This document shows positions 7,619-16,158 of a stretch of DNA of 64,000 nucleotides, piece by piece. The position numbers and the translations under genes are program-made. Source of the stretch: Spirochaeta sp. UBA5339 (GTDB taxonomy: Bacteria; Spirochaetota; Spirochaetia; DSM-2461); assembly GCA_002408085.1 (NCBI GenBank), contig DHQL01000012.1:1-64000 (forward strand), read 5' to 3'. Under the pieces are notes generated by a model, which saw only the letters and a program-made list of their open reading frames with translations, did no database searches and was not told the origin of the DNA. Every line of letters begins with the position of its first letter. The first letter of the stretch is position 1.

Positions 7619-8881
7619 ATGCCCCTTCTTAAAGTACTGACCCTGGAAAATGCCCTCAGTGAACTGTGCAGCCGGTTTTCAGATATCAGACCGGAAACGG
7701 AAATGATTCCTGTATCAGAGGCTTTTGGCCGCTTTCCGGCGGCTCCCGTGGAGTCAAGAGATCCCGTTCCCCACTTTGTCCGGTCCACCATGGACGGCTA
7801 TGCCCTCAGAGCTTCCGAGACCTCCGGGGCCTCCGAGACCATTCCGTCTCTTTTGAAAAATGCCGGAGATGTGGCCATGGGAGAGGAGCCCGGCTTCTCT
7901 TTACGGTCCGGAGAGGCAGCCTATGTACCCACAGGCGGAATGCTTCCCCAGGGGGCGGACGCCGTCGTTATGGTGGAGTATACCGAGGTTCTGGGGAATG
8001 AGATAGCCGTAATGGCTCCCGCATCCCCGGGGCTCCATACCGTTCCCGTAGGCAGAGATATAATGGCAGGGGAGACCCTGTTCAAACCAGGCAGACGTCT
8101 CGGTTCTGCCGATATCGGGGTTCTGGCGGCATCGGGAATCGGGGAGGTGGAGGTCTATAAGAAACCGGCGGTGACCATACTCTCCACGGGGGACGAGATT
8201 CTTGGGCCCGATGAAGAGCTCCGTCCGGGAAAGATCCGGGACATCAACACTCTTACCATCAGGGCCGAGGCCGAAAGAATGGGCTACCGGGTCATCCGCT
8301 CGGCAGTAGTTCCCGATGACAGAGAGGCTCTTGAGAATGCTGTCAGAGAGGGAATGGACGCATCGGACATCCTCTTTCTGAGCGGAGGAAGTTCCGCCGG
8401 CAAGAAGGATTACACCAGGGATATCTTCAATGCCATGGGGGAGCCCGGCTGCTTTATTCACGGCCTGGCCTTCAGTCCCGGCAAACCCACCATCCTTGCC
8501 GACTCGGGCGGTTTTCCCCTGATCGGACTGCCGGGGCACCCCGTCTCCTCACTGTCGGTGTTCAGAATCATCGGCCGGGCGATGCTCTACTGGCTAAACG
8601 GCTCCGAGGCGCCGCCCATTCCCTGGATCGACGCCGTTATCTCCGAAAACATCCACGGATCTCCGGGGCGGGATCTGTACCAGCCGGTTGTTCTGAAGGC
8701 CCCTGGTTCAGGAAACGGAGCCAGTGAGGATGAGTATACAGCAGAACCCGTGGCCGGCGGCTCCAGCATGATCACAACCCTGAGTCATGCCGATGGCTAC
8801 ATCATTATCGGCCGGGACTCCGAGGGAATTACCGCCGGAACAAAGGTCAGGGTATACCGGATATCAGGAGACCTGGGATGA
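7619..8881 (+). CDS. moeA: MoeA molybdenum/tungsten insertase
   Basis: The protein has 420 residues and a normal full-length MoeA layout. HFVRSTMDGYAL lies near residue 60, GAD-VVMVEYTE near 115, and the cofactor-binding domain carries STGDEI (about 190) and SGGSSAGKKDY (about 255). A GLPGHPVS loop and a C-terminal beta domain follow. MoeA ligates metal to adenylylated molybdopterin. GGAGG lies 7 bases before the ATG. It overlaps the next gene by ATGA, so the two MoeA paralogues are translationally coupled. Location opposite tupABC suggests tungsten delivery. Confidence 0.92.
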   Translation: MPLLKVLTLENALSELCSRFSDIRPETEMIPVSEAFGRFPAAPVESRDPVPHFVRSTMDGYALRASETSGASETIPSLLKNAGDVAMGEEPGFSLRSGEAAYVPTGGMLPQGADAVVMVEYTEVLGNEIAVMAPASPGLHTVPVGRDIMAGETLFKPGRRLGSADIGVLAASGIGEVEVYKKPAVTILSTGDEILGPDEELRPGKIRDINTLTIRAEAERMGYRVIRSAVVPDDREALENAVREGMDASDILFLSGGSSAGKKDYTRDIFNAMGEPGCFIHGLAFSPGKPTILADSGGFPLIGLPGHPVSSLSVFRIIGRAMLYWLNGSEAPPIPWIDAVISENIHGSPGRDLYQPVVLKAPGSGNGASEDEYTAEPVAGGSSMITTLSHADGYIIIGRDSEGITAGTKVRVYRISGDLG

Positions 8882-10821
8882 AAAGAAATATCTACCTCAA
8901 CCCCCTTAACTTTGAAGATGCCCTGGCAAGGCTGCAGAAGGAGTTTGCCCCAACGGGAGACTCCGGCCTGAGGGGCCATAGCGAGAGGGTCAGTGCGGAG
9001 GACTCCCTGGGGCGGGTCAGCTCGGCAGCCGTAACGGCGCAGCTCTCCAATCCCAACCACAATGCCTCAGCCATGGACGGGATCTGCGTAAAGGCGGAGT
9101 CCACCATGGGGGCCGATCCCCGCTCCCCCCTGACCCTCCGCTCCCCGCAGGACTTTATCTGGATTGATACGGGGGATGTGATTCCCGCATCCATGAACGC
9201 GGTCATTATGATCGAGGATCTTTCTGAGTCCGATGAAACAAGGGTGGTTATCACCGCTCCCGCCCACCCCTGGCAGCATATCCGCCCCGTGGGGGAGGAC
9301 ATTGTGGCCGGGGAGATGATCATCCCCTCACACCACCGGATCAGGCCCGTTGATATGGGCGCCCTTATCGCCGGAGGCATTACTGAGGTTGAGGTCATAA
9401 AGCGGCCTGTGGTGGGCATTATCCCCACGGGGACCGAGATCATCGAGACTCCCGATCAGATGAAACCCGGCGCCATTCTGGATTCAAACTCCCGGATGTT
9501 CTCCGCCATGGTCACCGAGTACGGGGGCCTTCCGAAGAGATACTCTCCGGTCATCGATGACTATGAGGTTCTCAGGGCTGCCGTAAGCCGGGCACTGGAT
9601 GAGTGTGATATGGTTGTTATCGGAGCGGGATCTTCGGCGGGGTCCGAGGACTATTCAAAGGCGGTGATCTGTGAGCTGGGAGAGCTCCTCTTCCACGGTG
9701 TTGCCATCAAGCCCGGAAAACCGGCTGTCTTTGGCAGAAGCGGCGGAGGGCCGGACGGGAAACAGGGTGGAAAGCCGCTGATCTGCATTCCCGGTTATCC
9801 CGTATCCGCATGGGTGGTCTTCGACCGCCTGGTGCAGCCCCTGGTCAGACAGCTTTCGGGGATCAGAAAGGAGAGGGGGATACTTAGGAAGGGAATCCTG
9901 ACAAGACCCCTTGTTTCCTCCCTGAAACACCTTGAGTTTGTCCGGGTCAAGTGCGGCCTGGTGGGGGACAGGACCGTGGTGACCCCCTTAAGCCGGGGAG
10001 CGGGAATCTCCATGAGCCTTGTTCAGGCCGATGCCATTGTGGAGGTCCCCCGGGAGTATGAGGGCTATCAGGCCGGTGAGGAAGTGGAGCTTGATATGCT
10101 GAAGCCCTGGAGCGATATTGAGGGCCGGCTGGTCTCCATCGGCAGCCATGATTTACTGATGGATATTCTGGCAGAGCTGATGAAGAGTTCCGGTACCGCC
10201 GGACTGACCTCCACCCACAGCGGCAGCATGGGCGGTGTGATGGCGGTAAAACGGGGGGAGTGCCATATTGCCCCGGTTCATGTCCTTGATCCTGCAACCG
10301 GCATCTACAACAGTCATCTGACAGATCAGTATATGAAGGATGGCAGTGTAGTTCTGGTAAAGGGTGTAAAACGGATACAGGGACTGATCGTCAGGCCCGG
10401 AAATCCCCGGAATATTATGGAGGTCAGGGACCTTACGGGGGAAGGGATTGTCTATGTTAACCGTCAGCGCGGGGCTGGAACAAGAATCCTCTTTGATTAT
10501 CTGTGTGATCGTGATGGCGTGCGGAGGGAGCAGATTGAGGGATATACAAGGGAGATGGGCACCCATATGGCCGTGGCCCAGGCCGTTCTTTCGGGAACCG
10601 CCGACGCGGGAATGGGAGTAGCCTCGGCGGCGGGGATGATGGGCCTCGATTTTATTCCCGTGGGAGAAGAGGACTACGATTTTCTGGTACGGGAGGATAT
10701 TCTGGAATCGGACCAGGGCAGGCTGTTCCTTCAGATACTGCAGTCCGAAGCATTCGCCCGGGACCTTGAAAGGCTGGGGGGCTACCGGCTGGATACCCCC
10801 GGGAAGGTTGCCGGGAGCTGA
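8878..10821 (+). CDS. MoeA fused to a periplasmic-binding-protein-like domain
   Basis: The 647-residue protein has two parts. Residues 1-~410 are a second MoeA, with ASAMDGI, IPTGTEI and GAGSSAGSEDY. Residues ~420-647 are a PBP-like domain (GSHDLLMDILAE, then THSGSMGGVMAVKRGE and AGTRILFDYL, ending with GTADAGMGVASAA), as found fused to MoeA in many archaea and anaerobes. There is no signal peptide, so the PBP part works in the cytoplasm, perhaps binding cofactor or oxyanion. A pair of MoeAs is typical of organisms that must separate molybdenum from tungsten; which metal each one handles cannot be told here. Confidence 0.88.
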   Translation: MKRNIYLNPLNFEDALARLQKEFAPTGDSGLRGHSERVSAEDSLGRVSSAAVTAQLSNPNHNASAMDGICVKAESTMGADPRSPLTLRSPQDFIWIDTGDVIPASMNAVIMIEDLSESDETRVVITAPAHPWQHIRPVGEDIVAGEMIIPSHHRIRPVDMGALIAGGITEVEVIKRPVVGIIPTGTEIIETPDQMKPGAILDSNSRMFSAMVTEYGGLPKRYSPVIDDYEVLRAAVSRALDECDMVVIGAGSSAGSEDYSKAVICELGELLFHGVAIKPGKPAVFGRSGGGPDGKQGGKPLICIPGYPVSAWVVFDRLVQPLVRQLSGIRKERGILRKGILTRPLVSSLKHLEFVRVKCGLVGDRTVVTPLSRGAGISMSLVQADAIVEVPREYEGYQAGEEVELDMLKPWSDIEGRLVSIGSHDLLMDILAELMKSSGTAGLTSTHSGSMGGVMAVKRGECHIAPVHVLDPATGIYNSHLTDQYMKDGSVVLVKGVKRIQGLIVRPGNPRNIMEVRDLTGEGIVYVNRQRGAGTRILFDYLCDRDGVRREQIEGYTREMGTHMAVAQAVLSGTADAGMGVASAAGMMGLDFIPVGEEDYDFLVREDILESDQGRLFLQILQSEAFARDLERLGGYRLDTPGKVAGS

Positions 10822-10830
10822 CCTGGCGGG

Positions 10831-10862
10831 GCCGGGATATTCGAATTTCCGAATTATCCGGC
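10831..10862. terminator. Imperfect hairpin after the moeA pair
   Basis: GCCGGGATATTCG can pair with CGAATTATCCGGC apart from one or two mismatches, giving a stem of about 13 with a very short loop. A pyrimidine-rich stretch follows, not a pure T run. It plausibly ends the moeA transcript. Confidence 0.4.
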
Positions 10863-10925
10863 ATCCTCCACCCCTTCTTCAGAATATCCCTGTTCAGCAG
10901 ACTCCTAATGTGGTATAGCTAAATC

Positions 10926-11267
10926 ATGGATATAAAGAACTTTTTTAACGTTGAAAGTATGCATAAGGAAGTTGTGGAAGGGGATGTGACCCGCTACATC
11001 TATACAGGAAAGAATCTGCAGGTGGTGGAGTACCACTTTCCTCCAGGCAAAACCTTTCCTCCCCACAGCCATGATATTCACGAGCAGATGGGGTATCTGG
11101 TAAAGGGAAAGATGGGTATGAAGGTCGGCGATAAGGAGACCATCCTGACTCCCGGCGACTGGTACCATGCCCCCATCGGTGTGGAGCACAACGCCTGGAC
11201 CTTTGATGAGCCCTCTGTCCTGCTGGATATCTTTTCTCCTCCCCGGGAAGATCTGATTCCCGAATAA
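10926..11267 (+). CDS. Small cupin protein
   Basis: This 113-residue single-domain cupin has the two classic motifs: HSHDIHEQMGYLVKGKMGM (motif 1, with the H-x-H and Glu/Gln metal ligands) and PGDWYHAPIGVEHNA (motif 2, with the last His). It probably binds a divalent metal in a beta barrel; the substrate is unknown. It stands alone between the moeA pair and the first Fe-S flavoenzyme. Small cupins often act as isomerases, decarboxylases or sensors in aromatic catabolism, so a link with the flanking island is possible but not shown. Confidence 0.75.
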   Translation: MDIKNFFNVESMHKEVVEGDVTRYIYTGKNLQVVEYHFPPGKTFPPHSHDIHEQMGYLVKGKMGMKVGDKETILTPGDWYHAPIGVEHNAWTFDEPSVLLDIFSPPREDLIPE

Positions 11268-11415
11268 ATCAGGCGGGGCATTCCCCCTGTGTTTCCCAAT
11301 ACCGGGGCAATGTAGCAAAGCGACAGCGAAATGGATAAAACTGTTAACAGCGCTCCCCGGTGATTCTGATACCATGATTCCCTGAAAGTAAAATGTTTTG
11401 AAACAGGGAGTCTTC

Positions 11416-13377
11416 ATGAATGACTATAAATCTCTTCTCTCTCCGCTGACTGTCAAAAAGACTAGATTCAAAAACAGGGTTCTCGCCTCTCCCATAACCA
11501 CAAACCGTGTGGCTCTTTCGGGATCCGCAACCCCCGAGGCCATCGACGCCTTTGAAACCAAGGCCCGGGGCGGTTTTGCCCAGGTGACCATGAGCGAGTG
11601 CTTTGTGGATTATGAGTTTGCCGCCCGCCACCGTCACGGTTTGGATCTGGTCTCCACCCCCATGTCTACCTACCATACCGAATCAATCTCCATCTTTACC
11701 GAGGCCATCAGGGCCCACGGGGCGCTGGCATCGGTGCAGCTGAACCATGTGGGGGGAGTGAACCACCCGGATATGTGCATCGGTCACCGTAATCCCATCG
11801 GTCCCTCGGCCTTTCTCCGGCCCGACGGGATTCAGGTGGATGAGATGAACGAGGAGATGATGGACCGGGTGGCGGACAACTTTGCCCGGGCCTGCTCCAA
11901 TGCAAAGGCCTTCGGCTTCGATATGGTTATGCTCCACGGCGGACACGGCTGGCTCCTCTCCCAGTTTATCTCCCCCCTCTCCAATAAGAGAAAGGACTCC
12001 TGGGGCGGAAGCCTGGAGAACAGAGCCCGCTTTCCCCTGCTGGTTCTGGACCGTGTCCGAAAGGCGGTGGGCGAGGACTTTCTGATAGAGTTCCGCATCT
12101 CCGGAGATGAGAGGGTCGAGGGTGGAATGGGCCTTGATGAGACCATCGAGTACTGCAGGATTATCGAAGATAGAGTGGACCTTCTCCATGTTACCTCGGG
12201 GATCTATCACTCCCATGTGGAGACCAAGGCCTTCTCCTCAATCTTTGACGACCACGGCTGCAACCTCTCTCTGGCTTCGGATATCAAGAAGCATGTGAAG
12301 ATTCCCGTTGTTTCGGTGGGCGGCTTTAATGATCCCGAGCTGATCAACAGGGTGATCGAAGAGGAGAAGTGCGACTTTGTGGCCCTGGGACGGCAGCAGT
12401 TTGCTGACCCCGATTTTGTCCGCAAGGCGGCGGAGGGAAGGGCCGATGAGATTGCCCCCTGTCTGCGCTGCTCCTGCTTCAATCCTCTGCCTCCGGACCC
12501 CGAAGCCCGTATCCTTCCCAAACCCTGGCACTGCACGGTAAATCCCCTGAGTCAGAGGGAGCTCCGCTGGCGTCAGGCGCCCCGGCCCCGGGAGTACCGG
12601 GATGTCCTTGTAGTCGGCGGAGGACCGGCTGGGCTCTACTCCGCCGTAACCGCCGCAGAGAGGGGACACCGGGTAACCCTTGCAGAAAAGGGGCCTGCTG
12701 TGGGTGGACATCTCTGGTTTGCCGAAACCGATCTTCACAAGGGAGACCTCTGGTGCTACCGGAACGCCCTTCTGGCCCGGGCCGAAAGAGAGGGTGTTAA
12801 AATCCTTTTAGATACACCGGTGGATGCTGAGTATGTGAGGACCGAGAAGCCCTGGGCTCTGATCTGCGCCGCCGGCTCCGAGGTTCTGGTGCCGCCGATT
12901 CCCGGTATCGAACATGCCCGCTTCGCCCTGGAGTCATACAGTGATCCGGAATCTCAGGGAGAGAAGATCATAATGATCGGGGGAGGGCTAGCGGGATGTG
13001 AGACAGCCCTGCACCTGGCAGAAACCGGGAAGGAGGTTCATCTTCTGGAGATGAGAGAGGATCTGGCCCTTGAAGGTAACGACAGCCACCGGCGGGCCCT
13101 GATTCCGAGGATGAAGAGGGCTCTGTCCTGGACCTGCGGGGCCAGGGTTAAAGAGATCCGCCCAGGTTCTGTTGTCTATGAAACCGTTGATGGTATCCGG
13201 GAGATACAGGGCGATACGGTCCTCTATGCCGCAGGGCTGAAGCCGAGATCGGCTCTGGTAGAGAGTCTGGAAGAGACGGGAGTTCCCTTTTTCAGAGCAG
13301 TGGGTGACTGTATTGGACCGAGGCTTATCAGAGAAGCCGTTTATGAGGGATTCTGCGCGGCAATGGATATTCTTTAG
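11416..13377 (+). CDS. FMN/Fe-S/FAD oxidoreductase, 2,4-dienoyl-CoA reductase-like (copy 1)
   Basis: The 653-residue protein has an FMN TIM barrel (1-~350), a [4Fe-4S] site (CLRCSCF, then CTVNP after a ~20-residue insert), and a C-terminal FAD/NAD(P) domain with VVGGGPAGLYSA and a second dinucleotide fold at IMIGGGLAGCETA. This is the layout of 2,4-dienoyl-CoA reductase, 2-enoate reductase, BaiCD/BaiH and gut isoflavone reductases. In the barrel the HGGHGWLLSQFISP segment has Trp where E. coli FadH has its proton-donor Tyr166. The start is the ATG behind CAGGGAG at 11404-11410; a TTG at 11398 is less likely. The product should be cytosolic and oxygen-sensitive, reducing an activated C=C bond of unknown substrate. 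Confidence 0.85.
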   Translation: MNDYKSLLSPLTVKKTRFKNRVLASPITTNRVALSGSATPEAIDAFETKARGGFAQVTMSECFVDYEFAARHRHGLDLVSTPMSTYHTESISIFTEAIRAHGALASVQLNHVGGVNHPDMCIGHRNPIGPSAFLRPDGIQVDEMNEEMMDRVADNFARACSNAKAFGFDMVMLHGGHGWLLSQFISPLSNKRKDSWGGSLENRARFPLLVLDRVRKAVGEDFLIEFRISGDERVEGGMGLDETIEYCRIIEDRVDLLHVTSGIYHSHVETKAFSSIFDDHGCNLSLASDIKKHVKIPVVSVGGFNDPELINRVIEEEKCDFVALGRQQFADPDFVRKAAEGRADEIAPCLRCSCFNPLPPDPEARILPKPWHCTVNPLSQRELRWRQAPRPREYRDVLVVGGGPAGLYSAVTAAERGHRVTLAEKGPAVGGHLWFAETDLHKGDLWCYRNALLARAEREGVKILLDTPVDAEYVRTEKPWALICAAGSEVLVPPIPGIEHARFALESYSDPESQGEKIIMIGGGLAGCETALHLAETGKEVHLLEMREDLALEGNDSHRRALIPRMKRALSWTCGARVKEIRPGSVVYETVDGIREIQGDTVLYAAGLKPRSALVESLEETGVPFFRAVGDCIGPRLIREAVYEGFCAAMDIL

Positions 13378-13395
13378 CACCGGGGAGGGTGAAAG

Positions 13396-13418
13396 TACAA
13401 TTTGGACAGGCCATTGTC
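13396..13418. promoter_or_regulatory. Candidate operator TACAAT-N11-ATTGTC
   Basis: TACAAT (13396-13401) and ATTGTC (13413-13418) form an inverted pair 11 bases apart, upstream of the thiolase/CoA-transferase operon. The same half-sites recur upstream of 32464 and 35391. A CCCCTTAC element (13433-13440) follows, again shared with those two promoters. Confidence 0.35.
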
Positions 13419-13478
13419 TAAATCTGAAACTGCCCCTTACGGCAATTCGATTGTAGAATTATTTCAGAATCTGAATAC

Positions 13479-13500
13479 AACGGTTCTGGAGTGAACCGTT
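13479..13500. promoter_or_regulatory. Perfect 8-bp inverted repeat in the thiolase leader
   Basis: AACGGTTC (13479-13486) and GAACCGTT (13493-13500) are exact complements around a six-base loop, 36 bases before the thiolase start. No T run follows, so an operator or leader stem-loop is more likely than a terminator. Confidence 0.4.
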
Positions 13501-13536
13501 CAAGATGAGATATTACACGAAAAAATGGAGTTCAGA

Positions 13537-14718
13537 ATGAATGATGTAGTAATCACTGGAGCTCTCCGTACACCCATCGGAGCCTTCGGAGGAAGTTTAA
13601 AGGATGTTTCGGCTGTGGATATGGGAAGCGGTCTTGTAAAGGGTCTCCTGGAGTCCTCCGGAGTAGATCCGCAGAAGGTCGACGAAGTAATCATGGGCAA
13701 CATACTTTCAGCGGGACTGGGGCAGAATATCGCCAGACAGATCGCATTGAACGGGGGGCTTCCCGATACTGTATCGGCAATGACCCTGAACAAGCTCTGC
13801 GGATCGGGGCTGAGAGCCGTCAGTCTGGCCGCCCAGATCATCAAGGCCGGAGACGCCCGCTGTATTCTCTGCGGAGGGACAGAGAATATGAGTCAGGCTC
13901 CCTATTTGCAGATGAACACCCGCTGGGGACAGAAGATGGGACATGCCGAGTTCAAGGATTCCATGATTAACGATGCTCTCTGGGATGTGTTCAACGACTA
14001 CCATATGGGTATGACCGCCGAGAATATTGCCGAGCGCTGGGATCTCTCCCGGGAGGAACAGGATGCCTTTGCCTTTGAGAGCCAGTCACGGGCGGCCAAA
14101 GCCATATCAGAAGGTGCCTTCAGGGACGAGATCCTTCCCGTGTCCATCCCTCAGAGAAAGGGTGATCCTCTTGTTTTTGATACCGATGAGTATCCCCGTC
14201 TGACTCCTCTTGAGAAACTGTCCGCCCTGCGGCCCGCCTTCAAGAAGGGAGGCTCCGTTACAGCCGGCAATGCCTCGGGCATCAATGACGGTGCGGCTGT
14301 GATTATGGTCACAAGCCGGGAGTTTGCCGAAGAGAACAGTCTGCCGGTTCTTGCGGTTATCAAGGGCTACGGCTCCGCCGGAGTGGACCCGGCCATTATG
14401 GGATACGGTCCCGTGCCGGCGACAAAGAAGGCCATGGCCGCGGCATCCTGGACAGTAAAGGACCTTGATCTTATTGAGGCCAATGAGGCCTTTGCCGCCC
14501 AGTCTCTGGCCGTTGTAAAGGATCTGAATCTTGATCCGGTAAAGGTGAATGTAAACGGCGGAGCCATTGCTCTGGGACATCCCGTGGGCTGCTCGGGGGC
14601 AAGAATCCTGACCACACTGATCTATGCCATGAAAAAGAGAAACGCAAAGAAGGGACTGGCCACACTCTGCATCGGTGGAGGAATGGGTACGGCTGTCTGT
14701 ATTGAAATGGAGGACTGA
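13537..14718 (+). CDS. Acetyl-CoA C-acetyltransferase (thiolase), copy 1
   Basis: The 393-residue protein has all thiolase active-site elements: nucleophile Cys in NKLCGSGLRAV (about residue 88), NEAFAAQ, GHPVGCSGAR with the catalytic His, and CIGGGMG with the second Cys near the C-terminus. It interconverts two acetyl-CoA and acetoacetyl-CoA in the cytosol. The ATG at 13537 has GGAG six bases upstream and gives the standard length. It is followed after 2 bases by the two CoA-transferase subunits, so the operon activates acetoacetate and splits it to acetyl-CoA, or runs the reverse. Confidence 0.93.
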   Translation: MNDVVITGALRTPIGAFGGSLKDVSAVDMGSGLVKGLLESSGVDPQKVDEVIMGNILSAGLGQNIARQIALNGGLPDTVSAMTLNKLCGSGLRAVSLAAQIIKAGDARCILCGGTENMSQAPYLQMNTRWGQKMGHAEFKDSMINDALWDVFNDYHMGMTAENIAERWDLSREEQDAFAFESQSRAAKAISEGAFRDEILPVSIPQRKGDPLVFDTDEYPRLTPLEKLSALRPAFKKGGSVTAGNASGINDGAAVIMVTSREFAEENSLPVLAVIKGYGSAGVDPAIMGYGPVPATKKAMAAASWTVKDLDLIEANEAFAAQSLAVVKDLNLDPVKVNVNGGAIALGHPVGCSGARILTTLIYAMKKRNAKKGLATLCIGGGMGTAVCIEMED

Positions 14719-14720
14719 AA

Positions 14721-15398
14721 ATGAAAGAGAAACCCGTAATCAAGGCTGCCGATGCGGTTGCCAGAATCAGCGATGGAGACAGTCTGCTTGTGTCCGGATT
14801 TATGGGTGTGGGAACACCTGTAACCCTGATGAAGGCTCTCCGGGAGAGCGGCAGAAGGGATATGACCCTGATCTGCAGCGATAACGCCCTCTATATGGGT
14901 GATCCCGAAAAGGCTACCGGTGTGGCTCCCAATGTGCTTGCAAAGCAGTTTAAAAAATATGTGGCCAGCCATATCGGCCTGAACAAGGAGACCCAGAGAC
15001 AGATGCTCTCGGGGGAGGCCGAGGTGGAGCTGGTTCCCCAGGGAACCCTGGCAGAACGGATCAGAGCCGGGGGAACCGGTCTGGGAGGACTCCTTACACC
15101 CACCGGTGTGGGTACTGCAGTTGAGGATGGGAAGCAGGTCATTACCCTAGAGGGCCGGGAGTACCTTCTGGAGCTGCCCATCCGGGGAGACTTTACTCTG
15201 ATCAGGGCAGCCAAAGCCGACAAAGCGGGAAACCTGACCTTTTCGGCCTCTGCCAGGAATTTCGCCCCCCTGATGGCCATGGCCGGGGACACTGTGATTG
15301 TGGAAGCCGATGAGATTGTCGAGATCGGCACCCTTGATCCCGAGACCGTGGTAACGCCGGGGATTTTTGTTGACTACATTGTACAGCGGGGAGAGTAG
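14721..15398 (+). CDS. atoD: Acetoacetate-type CoA-transferase, alpha subunit
   Basis: This 225-residue subunit belongs to the class I CoA-transferase alpha family. It has the glycine-rich SGFMGVGTP loop near residue 27, PQGTLAERIRAGG near 113, and GREYLLELP near 150, all typical of AtoD/ScoA/CtfA. It pairs with the downstream beta subunit to move CoA between an acyl-CoA donor and a 3-oxoacid such as acetoacetate. It lies two bases after the thiolase and two bases before the beta subunit. Substrate choice among acetoacetate, butyrate and longer 3-oxoacids cannot be read from the sequence. Confidence 0.88.
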   Translation: MKEKPVIKAADAVARISDGDSLLVSGFMGVGTPVTLMKALRESGRRDMTLICSDNALYMGDPEKATGVAPNVLAKQFKKYVASHIGLNKETQRQMLSGEAEVELVPQGTLAERIRAGGTGLGGLLTPTGVGTAVEDGKQVITLEGREYLLELPIRGDFTLIRAAKADKAGNLTFSASARNFAPLMAMAGDTVIVEADEIVEIGTLDPETVVTPGIFVDYIVQRGE

Positions 15399-15400
15399 AG

Positions 15401-16069
15401 ATGGAGTATAAAGAGGATAAGACAAAAATTGCCAAAAGGATTGCCGGAATTTTTAAGGACGGCGACTACGTGAATCTGGGAATCGGCCTGCCCACCCTGG
15501 TGGGAAACTACGTGCCCGATGATGTGCATATAACCCTGCAGTCCGAGAACGGTTTTCTCGGTCTGGGGCAGGAGCCCGATGATGAGAGCTTCAATCCCGA
15601 TCTGGTCAATGCCGGCGGTGTTCCCGTAACCATATTGAACGGGGGCAGTTACTTTGATTCTGCAACCAGTTTCGGCATTATCCGGGGGGGACATCTGGAC
15701 TATACGGTTCTGGGAGTTCTTGAGGCGGACCAGAAGGGAAATCTGGCCAACTATATGATTCCCGGAAAGATGGTTCCCGGCATGGGCGGAGCAATGGACC
15801 TCTTAACGGGGGCAAAAAAGGTAATCGCCTCGACGGTTCACTTCGACAAGAGGGGAAACTCCAAGATGGTCCGCAGCTGCTCCCTGCCTCTGACGGCGAA
15901 GGGCGAGGTGGATATAATCGTCACCGATCTGGGGCTCTTTGAGATTGCGGATGGGAAGTTTGTCCTTAAGGAGTTCTTCGCTCCCGCCACCCCCGAGTGG
16001 ATAGTGGAAAATACCTCTGCGGATATTGAGATTGATCCCGGATGCAGGGAGTATGTCTTCTCCGACTGA
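15401..16069 (+). CDS. atoA: Acetoacetate-type CoA-transferase, beta subunit
   Basis: The 222-residue subunit carries the catalytic Glu in the family motif SENGFLGLG (about residues 49-57), which forms the glutamyl-CoA thioester. It also has the GIGLPTLV entry near residue 28 and the LNGGSYFDSA and GGHLDYTVLG blocks. It completes the heteromer with the upstream alpha subunit. In this setting it would activate free acetoacetate, the expected product of the BKACE enzyme at 23306, so the thiolase can convert it to acetyl-CoA. Transcription probably ends at the hairpin at 16081. Confidence 0.9.
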   Translation: MEYKEDKTKIAKRIAGIFKDGDYVNLGIGLPTLVGNYVPDDVHITLQSENGFLGLGQEPDDESFNPDLVNAGGVPVTILNGGSYFDSATSFGIIRGGHLDYTVLGVLEADQKGNLANYMIPGKMVPGMGGAMDLLTGAKKVIASTVHFDKRGNSKMVRSCSLPLTAKGEVDIIVTDLGLFEIADGKFVLKEFFAPATPEWIVENTSADIEIDPGCREYVFSD

Positions 16070-16080
16070 CTGCTGAGTCT

Positions 16081-16101
16081 GCCCGGCTGAAAGGGCCGGG
16101 C
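16081..16101. terminator. Hairpin between convergent atoA and flavoenzyme genes
   Basis: GCCCGGC (16081-16087) and GCCGGGC (16095-16101) pair perfectly around seven bases. A second weaker pair (CCTGTTTCA with TGAAGCAGG) follows downstream. Neither has a strong T run, so the terminator is moderate at best. Confidence 0.5.
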
Positions 16102-16158
16102 GGAATGAGGCCTGTTTCAGAACTCTGGTTTGGGATTGAAGCAGGCTGTTTGTTCAAG

